Assembly (NCBI GenBank): GCA_019163135.1
Contig: JAFLKR010000073.1
Location: forward strand, 1-64,000
Direction of reading: 5' to 3'
DNA from: Desulfobulbaceae bacterium
GTDB taxonomy: Bacteria; Desulfobacterota; Desulfobulbia; Desulfobulbales; Desulfobulbaceae
DNA: 64,000 bases
Shown here: positions 57,063-64,000 of the stretch, piece after piece
How the letters are laid out: each line of letters begins with the position of its first letter
How positions within the stretch are numbered: position 1 is the first letter of the stretch
Position numbers and translations under genes: made by a program
Notes under the pieces: model-generated
The model's database searches: none
What the model saw: the letters and a program-made list of their open reading frames with translations, nothing else
What the model was told of the DNA's origin: nothing

Positions 57063-58337
57063 TTACTTGGTCGTGGTTTTAAGGCATTGCAGCAGTTGCA
57101 GGCACTGTTGCTCCAGGGAGCCGGAAAGGGCGAACGGTTGCTGTTCCTGGGTGTGCATGTTCCTGAGGATGCCTTCCTGTCGTGCCCATTCTTCATCACC
57201 GACAATCAGGGTGAAACGGGCTCGTACCCGGCCTGCCTGTTTGAGCTGGGCCTTCAGGCTGCGGCCGCTGTAATCGATCGCCGCCTTGATCCCTGCTTTG
57301 CGCAGGAGATGGGCCAACAGGCTGCAAGGGCCCAACGTGTCGCTGCCCAGGGCGGCAAGAAAAATATCCATGACGGTGCCGGCCGGCTGGCTATCGGCCT
57401 GCTGTTCCATCAACAGGGCGATCCGCTCCAGTCCCATGGCGAACCCGATACCGGACAGCGCCGGCCCGCCCAGGCTCTGGATCAGGCCGTCGTATCGGCC
57501 GCCCGCGCCTACCGCCGCCTGGGCACCCAGATCGGTGGTGAGGAATTCGAAGGTGGTACGGGTGTAATAGTCGAGGCCGCGGACCATGAAACGGTTGATC
57601 TGGAAAGGGATCTGCAGGGCCTGCAGCGCCGTCTGCACCTCCCGGAAATGGTGATCGCATTCCGGGCAGAGGGCATCAAGCATGGAAGGCGCATCCTGCA
57701 CCAACGCCCGGCAATGCGGTTTTTTGCAATCCAGTACCCGGAGGGGATTGGTGTGGGTCCGGCGCTTGCAGTCCTCGCACAGGCCCTCGATCGACTGCTC
57801 GAGAAAGGCAACCAGTGCCGTTTTAAAAGGAGGCCGGCATTCCGGGCATCCCAGGGAGTTCAGCTCCAAACTGACGGTCAGGTCGAGTTCGTCCATCAGC
57901 ATTTGGCCCATGGCGATCAGCTCCGCATCAATGCGCGGTTCCACTGCCCCGATAATTTCGGCATCGAGTTGATGGAATTGGCGGAGTCGACCCATCTGCG
58001 GCCGTTCATGGCGAAACATCGGACCAATGGTGTAGAGCCGTTGCACCGGTTGCTGGACGTGCAGTCCGTGTTCGATGAAAGCCCGCATGATCGAGGCGGT
58101 GGCCTCCGGCCGCATGGTGATGCCTTTGTCGGCAAAGGTATACATTTCTTTTTCGACCACATCGGTGGCCTCGCCGATGGAGCGGACAAACAGTTCCGTT
58201 TTTTCCAGGATCGGCATCCGGATTTCCTGGAGGCCGAAACGCTCAAAAATATCCCGGGCACGTTGCTCAATTAATTGCCACCGGCCTACGCTGTCGGGTA
58301 AAATATCCTTAAAGCCATTGATAGCTTGAATTTTCAA
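57063..58337 (-). CDS. hisS: Histidyl-tRNA synthetase
   Basis: LRPEATASIMR-type motif 2 (MRPEATASIMRAFIEH); RHERPQMGRLRQFHQ; VRGLDYYTRTTFEF. Confidence 0.96.
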   Translation of the reverse strand: MKIQAINGFKDILPDSVGRWQLIEQRARDIFERFGLQEIRMPILEKTELFVRSIGEATDVVEKEMYTFADKGITMRPEATASIMRAFIEHGLHVQQPVQRLYTIGPMFRHERPQMGRLRQFHQLDAEIIGAVEPRIDAELIAMGQMLMDELDLTVSLELNSLGCPECRPPFKTALVAFLEQSIEGLCEDCKRRTHTNPLRVLDCKKPHCRALVQDAPSMLDALCPECDHHFREVQTALQALQIPFQINRFMVRGLDYYTRTTFEFLTTDLGAQAAVGAGGRYDGLIQSLGGPALSGIGFAMGLERIALLMEQQADSQPAGTVMDIFLAALGSDTLGPCSLLAHLLRKAGIKAAIDYSGRSLKAQLKQAGRVRARFTLIVGDEEWARQEGILRNMHTQEQQPFALSGSLEQQCLQLLQCLKTTTK

Positions 58338-58646
58338 GGAAAAACTCCATTCTCTTCCATGGGCGACGTTTGATGCCTCCCGATAATCGTGTTGAATCTG
58401 CTCATAAAAAATAAGAATCTAATCGTAAAACGGGTGAAAAGTCAAGCCGATGTGGCCTTTTTGTGGTAGAATACCTAATATCTCTACTTAAATTCGGCCC
58501 TGTCGTTCCGGGCTGGTCTCCATGCTTGACAAACGGAAGGGAGCTCGGCATTCTTTCGGGTTCCAAAGGCGTTTACTATTGGGGGTAGGGAGTGTTTCCC
58601 CCGATGTTTTGCATTTTGCACCGTAATAATAGACCAAGAGGATTGA

Positions 58647-59624
58647 ATGAAACTGCCAGAATTAAAAATAGGCTCGCTCATAGCAAAAATTCCCATCATC
58701 CAGGGGGGCATGTCCATTCGTGTGTCTACCTCCGCCTTGGCCATACCGGTTGCTGAATGTGGTGGTATCGGCACCATCGGCGGTTCCGGGATCCCCGTTC
58801 CTGAGCTGCAGGAAGATATCCGTAAGGCCAAAAATGCCACCAAGGGGGTGATCGCTGTCAACATTATGTACGCCATGAAAGATTTCTACGAGTTGGTGAT
58901 GGCTTCGATTGAAGCTGGCGCCGACATGATCATCACCGGCGCTGGTTTTTCCAGGGATATTTTCAAGATCGGCAAAACCCATAATATCCCCATTGTATCG
59001 ATCGTCTCCTCACCGGCATTCGCCACCTTGGCCGAGAAACTCGGGGCGGCCGCAGTCATTGTCGAAGCGGCCGAGGCTGGCGGGCATTTGGGAACCGATG
59101 TTGCGCTGCGTGATCTTTTTCCGACGATCCGCAAGGTTGTGTCTAAGGTACCGCTGATCGCCGCCGGCGGGATCACCGATGGTTTTGAAATGGCGGAGAT
59201 GATGGACAAGTACGGTGCCGATGGCGTGCAGATTGCCTCCCGTTTTGTCCTGAGCAACGAGTGCTCCGTCTCGCAGGAGTTTAAGGACACCTATCTCAAG
59301 GCCCAGAAGGATGATATTGTGCTGGTTTCTTCACCGGTGGGTATGCCGGGGCGGGCGGTCAAGACGCCTTTTGTCGAAAAGATGTTGAGCGGAGCCGATA
59401 TCTCGGCCGAAAAGTGTCGGTTCAAGTGTTTGAAGAAATGCAATTACAAATACTGCATCAACGACCGCCTGATGGCTTCTCAGCAAGGCGATATCGAAAA
59501 CGGATTGGTCTTCTCCGGAGCCAATACCTTTAAAATGAAAGAGATCTTGTCCGTTCAGGAAATCTTTGACCGTTTCGTCAAGGCGGCGGAGTCGGTATAT
59601 AAGGAAAAGACCGTTCAAGCTTAA
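58647..59624 (+). CDS. Nitronate monooxygenase / FabK-like FMN oxidoreductase
   Basis: PIIQGGMSIRVS; VEAAEAGGHLG; VPLIAAGGITDG; GADGVQIASRFVL. Confidence 0.9.
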   Translation: MKLPELKIGSLIAKIPIIQGGMSIRVSTSALAIPVAECGGIGTIGGSGIPVPELQEDIRKAKNATKGVIAVNIMYAMKDFYELVMASIEAGADMIITGAGFSRDIFKIGKTHNIPIVSIVSSPAFATLAEKLGAAAVIVEAAEAGGHLGTDVALRDLFPTIRKVVSKVPLIAAGGITDGFEMAEMMDKYGADGVQIASRFVLSNECSVSQEFKDTYLKAQKDDIVLVSSPVGMPGRAVKTPFVEKMLSGADISAEKCRFKCLKKCNYKYCINDRLMASQQGDIENGLVFSGANTFKMKEILSVQEIFDRFVKAAESVYKEKTVQA

Positions 59625-59651
59625 GTTAATGAGGTTTTTATCCGTGATCAG

Positions 59652-61082
59652 TTGCCCCTTTTGTTCAAGCGCTCTATGACCGCCCAACCGCAGGAGCAGG
59701 TTTCCGCACGGGAAGCCGTGCCGTCGGTTACAGCCACGATCATTCCCGAATCCGGCCACTCCATACGTGAGCAGCAGCTTGACCGTGAAGCGCTCAAGGT
59801 GCTCTATCGTCTGCGCGATGCTGGATTTAAGGGGTATCTGGTGGGTGGTGGAGTCCGCGATCTCTATCTTGGCCGCACGCCAAAGGATTTCGATATTTCC
59901 ACCGATGCACGCCCCGGTCAACTGCGGCAGTTGTTTCGCAACAGTCGCACCATTGGTCGTCGTTTTCGGCTGGTGCAGGTCTTTTTTCGGGGCAACAAAA
60001 TCATCGAGGTTTCGACCCTGCGTTCGCGCAGTGAATACGAAATTGATGGCAATGAGCAGGTGCTGCCGTCGAACAATACCTTCGGCACCCTGGAAGAAGA
60101 CGCCTTCCGGCGTGATTTGACCATTAACGCCCTCTTTTACGAAATCGAAAACCACACCATTATCGACTACATTGAAGGGGTGCAGGATCTTGACCGTGGC
60201 ATCATTCGGGTGGTCGGAGACCCTGACCGTCGGTTTATCAGGGATCCCGTTCGGATCATGCGGGTTATTCGCCATGCCGCCCGTACCGGTTTCACCATCG
60301 AAGCGGAAACCTACGCCGCCCTGCAGCGGCATTTGGATAAACTGCAACTCTGTCCGCCCTCCCGGATTCGTGATGAAATCCTTAAAGATCTGCAGTCCGG
60401 TGCCAGCCGCCCCTGGGCGGAACTCTGCATGAAATCATCCCTTTGGACAGCGCTTTTTCCGTTGTACGAAGAATGCCTGCAGGGGGAGAGCGGCGATAAG
60501 ATTCGTCAGGAACTCCTGCAGATGTTCGGGGCCCTGGATCGGCTCCACGTTCGTTCGGAGGAAGCGGAACCTGTGAAGATTCCGGAGTCCGTTCTCCTCG
60601 GAGCCCTCTTGCTGCCTTGGGCTTGTCAGCGTTTCAATCTGCCGGAGACCAATGTCCGGGGCCAAAAATTTTATGGCTTGTCGCGTCAAATCCGGGATGA
60701 TGTCGACCGCTACTTCGGCGAGCCGTTCAATGTGCAGCGGATGGCTAAGGAATCCATGACCACCCTGCTGATTAATCTGTCTACCTTCCATCATGCCCGC
60801 GCCCAGGGCGATGATCCCGGTTGGCTCAAGAAAAAAAGCTACTACAATGATTGTTCCCGTTTTTACGATCTCTATCTCGAATCGCAAGGAGTGGCGGCTG
60901 TCAAGCCGGAACATTTTGCGGTCGACCGCAAGGAGGTCGAAGAGGTCGTCGAGGTGGTTGAGGTGGTGCGTGCTGTGGGGGAGAACGGTGGCGAATCGAA
61001 ACCTCGTGGCAGGGGTGGGGTGAATCCGGCGTTCAGCAGCTCGCCGCAGGGGGTGTTTGGCCTGCGGCGGCCTCATGATTAG
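59652..61082 (+). CDS. pcnB: Poly(A) polymerase / tRNA nucleotidyltransferase-like protein (PcnB)
   Basis: GYLVGGGVRDLYLGRTPKDFDISTDARP; RRFRLVQVFFR; EEDAFRRDLTINALFY; start could be 59676. Confidence 0.9.
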   Translation: MPLLFKRSMTAQPQEQVSAREAVPSVTATIIPESGHSIREQQLDREALKVLYRLRDAGFKGYLVGGGVRDLYLGRTPKDFDISTDARPGQLRQLFRNSRTIGRRFRLVQVFFRGNKIIEVSTLRSRSEYEIDGNEQVLPSNNTFGTLEEDAFRRDLTINALFYEIENHTIIDYIEGVQDLDRGIIRVVGDPDRRFIRDPVRIMRVIRHAARTGFTIEAETYAALQRHLDKLQLCPPSRIRDEILKDLQSGASRPWAELCMKSSLWTALFPLYEECLQGESGDKIRQELLQMFGALDRLHVRSEEAEPVKIPESVLLGALLLPWACQRFNLPETNVRGQKFYGLSRQIRDDVDRYFGEPFNVQRMAKESMTTLLINLSTFHHARAQGDDPGWLKKKSYYNDCSRFYDLYLESQGVAAVKPEHFAVDRKEVEEVVEVVEVVRAVGENGGESKPRGRGGVNPAFSSSPQGVFGLRRPHD

Positions 61083-61101
61083 CGGGCCGGGAGGGTGATG
61101 G

Positions 61102-61833
61102 TTGCGGTTTTTACTCTACAACATTCGTTATGCTGCCGGCGTCGGCAGTCGTTTTCATTTTCCTTTCCCCTATGCCGGTTATCTGCGGCGCTCCCACAGT
61201 AATTTCGATAAAATTCTTGAGTTCATCAGATCGGTTCAGCCGGATGTTATGGGCTTGGTTGAGGTGGATGGTGGTTCCTTTCGCACCGCCCAGCACTGCC
61301 AGGCGGAAATGATCGCTGAACAACTGGGCTACTATCATGTGATTGAGACCAAGTACGGTTCGGCCTCAATGGCGAATAAAATTCCCCTGTTGCGGACCCA
61401 GGGCAATGCCGTGCTCACTAAAATGCCGATTATCAGTCACCGTTTTCATTATTTTGACGAAGGGGTAAAGCGGTTGGTCATTCAGGTGTGCACGGAACGT
61501 CTGACCATTTTTCTGGTCCATCTTTCCCTGACCTACCGCAAACGGCAGTATCAACTTGAACGGTTGTACAAGTTGATCCGCGGGGTCGACCGGCCGATGA
61601 TCCTGGCCGGCGATTTCAATGTGTTATGGGGAATGCGGGAACTCGAGCTTTTTCTTGGTGCGACCGGTCTGGTCAGCGCCAATCCTGATAAACTGCCTAG
61701 TCATCCCAGCCGTGCGCCGAAGAGGGAACTTGATTTTATCCTTTATAGCCCGGAACTGAAGGTCGTTCATTTTCAAATTCCTCACGTTACCTACTCGGAT
61801 CATGCCCCGCTGGTGTGCGATTTTGAATTTTGA
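61102..61833 (+). CDS. Endonuclease/exonuclease/phosphatase family protein
   Basis: LLYNIRY; GLVEVDGGSFR; ILAGDFNVLWG; YSDHAPLVCDF; TTG start with GGGAGGG SD. Confidence 0.88.
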   Translation: MRFLLYNIRYAAGVGSRFHFPFPYAGYLRRSHSNFDKILEFIRSVQPDVMGLVEVDGGSFRTAQHCQAEMIAEQLGYYHVIETKYGSASMANKIPLLRTQGNAVLTKMPIISHRFHYFDEGVKRLVIQVCTERLTIFLVHLSLTYRKRQYQLERLYKLIRGVDRPMILAGDFNVLWGMRELELFLGATGLVSANPDKLPSHPSRAPKRELDFILYSPELKVVHFQIPHVTYSDHAPLVCDFEF

Positions 61834-61859
61834 GCCGGCTCTGCCTGCGTTTTTTTGAT

Positions 61860-62636
61860 TTAGAGCCGGAGCGTTGTTGTCCGTTGCGGAAGGCCGATGA
61901 TGGAACCGTTGCGACCGGTGATCCCGTTGGCTGTTTTCGTTGCCCTCCGGTAGGAAAAAAACTGCTGGTTACAACGGGTGCAGAGAGCTGCAACCTCGAT
62001 GTGTTCCGGGCGTAACCCTGCCTTCACCAGTTGTTGTCGGCTGATCTCCCAGAAATCAAAAAAGTGTGGCTGGATTTGAAACCTGTGCATCCAGGCCGGC
62101 AACTCCTTGCGATAATGAATGAATTCGGCGCAGCACGGGCCTAGCGATGGGCTGATCGCGGCCACCAGATTGTCGGGGGTGACGCCAAAGTGTTCTTGCA
62201 GAGATCGAATCGTCTTGCCGATGATGTTGAGCACGCTGCCCCGCCAGCCGTTGTGGATTGCGGCAACGATTCCCTGTTGCGGTGCGGCGAGCAGGATAGC
62301 CTGGCAATCGGCCTGCTGGATCAAAAGACCGGTTCCCGGCAAGCTTGAGATCATGGCGTCGTAGCCGGTCACCTCGGCGACCAGGTGGGCCGGTTCGACC
62401 ACCAGCACCTGATCGGCATGGATCTGCTTGACGGAAACGAGATGGGGCAGGTGCAGGGCTTCGGCCGCGCGGGCTCGGTTGACCTGGACCCGCTCAGCCT
62501 GATCGCCGACTGAGTCGCTGAGGTTGAGGGAGGTAAAGGCGGCTGAGCTGACACCGCCGGCACAGGTGAACATGCCATGGGGAACAGGTAACAGCGGGCT
62601 GGTGTAATAGGGTAGTGGTGTTTTCTGGAGTTGCAT
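61860..62636 (-). CDS. YfiH/PgeF (polyphenol oxidase/LACC1) family protein
   Basis: QIHADQVLVV; DCQAILLAAPQQGIVAAIHNGWRGSVLNI; SLGPCCAEF. Confidence 0.93.
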   Translation of the reverse strand: MQLQKTPLPYYTSPLLPVPHGMFTCAGGVSSAAFTSLNLSDSVGDQAERVQVNRARAAEALHLPHLVSVKQIHADQVLVVEPAHLVAEVTGYDAMISSLPGTGLLIQQADCQAILLAAPQQGIVAAIHNGWRGSVLNIIGKTIRSLQEHFGVTPDNLVAAISPSLGPCCAEFIHYRKELPAWMHRFQIQPHFFDFWEISRQQLVKAGLRPEHIEVAALCTRCNQQFFSYRRATKTANGITGRNGSIIGLPQRTTTLRL

Positions 62637-62655
62637 CGGCGCATTGGCATCAATT

Positions 62656-62690
62656 AAAAAAGGGAAAGCCGTAGAGGCTTTCCCTTTTTT
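62656..62690. terminator. Bidirectional terminator
   Basis: aaaaagggaaagcc-gtaga-ggctttccctttttt. Confidence 0.88.
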
Positions 62691-62716
62691 AATTTATTGA
62701 GGTTGAATGGAGCAGA

Positions 62717-64000
62717 TTAGAAATAGGCCTCAAAAGTGAGGTAAACCTGATTGGCGCTTTCAACCGGATTCATGCCCAACGCCTGCAATTTATCCTTCTC
62801 ATCGTCCAGATCATAAGGTTTCATATTCCAATCAAATCCACCGGAATAATTATAGTCATAAAATTGCCATCCCAGCCGAATAAACGTCTTGGCATATTTT
62901 GAGATGGCCTCGCCGGTGGGCAGGTCATAAATCAGATACAGTTCATAGGCATTACCCCGAGTGGCCAGTTTCGACATATAGAGATCGTCATGCCCAGGGG
63001 TAAAGGACACCCAGTATTGCGAGCCGTAGTTGTACTCGGCACCGAGTTTCAGGCCCAGGTTGTCCAGATCGTAGCGGACACCGGCATAGAAGTTGTAGCC
63101 GTTTTCGGCATTGGTATTCGGACCTCCTCCGGTGAAGTACATGCTATACATGTCATTAAATAAGCCGTTGTTGTTGGGGTCGCTGTGGCTCCAACCGCCG
63201 GCCACAAAATAATTAAGATTTCTGACCTTGTCCATGTAGACGGTCGAGGTGTGGTACAACTGGCCGAGATCCTTTTGATCGCCGTACCCAATCGGCGGAG
63301 CTTGCCCTGCCCCATACCGGACGAAATCACTGGTAAAGGCAGGATAATTGAAGAGATTGTAGACGCCAAAGGCCTGGATGTTCAGGAAGCGAGAGCCCTT
63401 TTGGAAGACATCCCAATCGAAGCCCGCAAAATCGGTGTCATCAAGTGGGGCGTCTTCACCAAAGCCTTCATCGTACTGAAGCCCGTTTTCAAAACCGCGG
63501 CCGTAGCAGAAGCGGATGCGGCCTTCGCCCAAGGCATCAATACCCCAATTGTAGCCATAGCCAAGAGAAAGGCCATCAAACGGATAATCCATGTAGGAGA
63601 TCGGCGTCCCCATGCGGGTGTCGTTATTCATGCGGATTTGGGCAGGTGGACCATCGGTGGTCGGGCGCCGACCGACAGAGAACCAGAGCGGCAAGCCGCC
63701 GATGTTGTTCCAGTTGACAAAAGCGCGGTCGACATACAGGGCGCTGTCGTTGGGGGTACGTGAGGTGTTGCCGTCAAAAATGGGGAACCCGCCAGCGAGG
63801 TCTTCAGGAGTCGATTCCATGCCCCAGGCTTTATACATGGCCAATCGGCCTTTGAACTCCATGTTTTCGGTGGCTTTGACCCGCATGTTGAGGCGGAGGC
63901 GGTTGGTCATGAGGGTGTCATTTTCTTGGTCACCTCCCGCCGGGTAAAGACCTAGAATATTATTTTGAATGCCCGGAAGAAGTGTCCCCGCAGCGAAAAC
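62717..64000 (-). CDS. DUF3373-type outer-membrane beta-barrel protein (5' end outside window)
   Basis: Frame stays open beyond 63910 to the edge (VFAAGTLLPGIQNNILGLYPAGGDQENDTLMTNRLRLNMRVKA...); C-terminal ...VYLTFEAYF with terminal Phe; alternating aromatic beta-strands. Confidence 0.8.
   Translation of the reverse strand, partial: VFAAGTLLPGIQNNILGLYPAGGDQENDTLMTNRLRLNMRVKATENMEFKGRLAMYKAWGMESTPEDLAGGFPIFDGNTSRTPNDSALYVDRAFVNWNNIGGLPLWFSVGRRPTTDGPPAQIRMNNDTRMGTPISYMDYPFDGLSLGYGYNWGIDALGEGRIRFCYGRGFENGLQYDEGFGEDAPLDDTDFAGFDWDVFQKGSRFLNIQAFGVYNLFNYPAFTSDFVRYGAGQAPPIGYGDQKDLGQLYHTSTVYMDKVRNLNYFVAGGWSHSDPNNNGLFNDMYSMYFTGGGPNTNAENGYNFYAGVRYDLDNLGLKLGAEYNYGSQYWVSFTPGHDDLYMSKLATRGNAYELYLIYDLPTGEAISKYAKTFIRLGWQFYDYNYSGGFDWNMKPYDLDDEKDKLQALGMNPVESANQVYLTFEAYF

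Noticed and set aside
57009-58274. 421-aa plus-strand ORF
   Set aside because: Antisense to hisS; the minus frame is an unmistakable HisRS. Codon-bias artefact.
59331-60347. 338-aa minus-strand ORF
   Set aside because: Antisense to the nitronate monooxygenase-like and pcnB genes.
1-64000. Search for CRISPR arrays, transposases, integrases, toxin-antitoxin or defence genes, rRNA and tRNA
   Set aside because: No regularly spaced repeats, no such protein families and no cloverleaf-like sequence were recognised by eye; a tRNAscan/CRISPR finder run would be decisive.

Overview
The window is a gene-dense, mostly core/housekeeping chromosomal segment. Gene content and order (futalosine-type menaquinone genes, yicC-remA-gmk, split F-ATPase Fo genes, MucR/Ros regulator, DUF3373-type porin) suggest a Deltaproteobacterium / Desulfobulbales-like bacterium, but that is inference only. 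I annotate about 60 CDSs. They include truncated genes at both edges (larB-like at the left, a DUF3373-type outer-membrane protein at the right) and one 56-aa Cys-rich ORF that is too short for the supplied track. I also annotate one probable 6S RNA locus between zapA and rny, and several intrinsic terminators. I found no CRISPR array, rRNA, tRNA, transposase, prophage or recognisable defence island. The items most worth a second look are: (i) the unlisted CxxCxGxG mini-protein at 21240-21410 with its long 3' hairpin; (ii) a divergent GT5 glycogen/starch synthase with a non-canonical N-terminal KxGG motif plus an uncharacterised 303-aa partner gene; (iii) the ZapB-like/ZapA/6S-like/long-leader/rny locus; (iv) the split Fo operon with a partial Na+-type c-subunit signature; (v) a translationally coupled HDOD / hybrid kinase / YihY cluster; (vi) a Cys-cluster insertion in a nitronate-monooxygenase-like protein; (vii) a radical SAM protein paired with a small protein of unknown function. 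No convincing wholly new system is evident.
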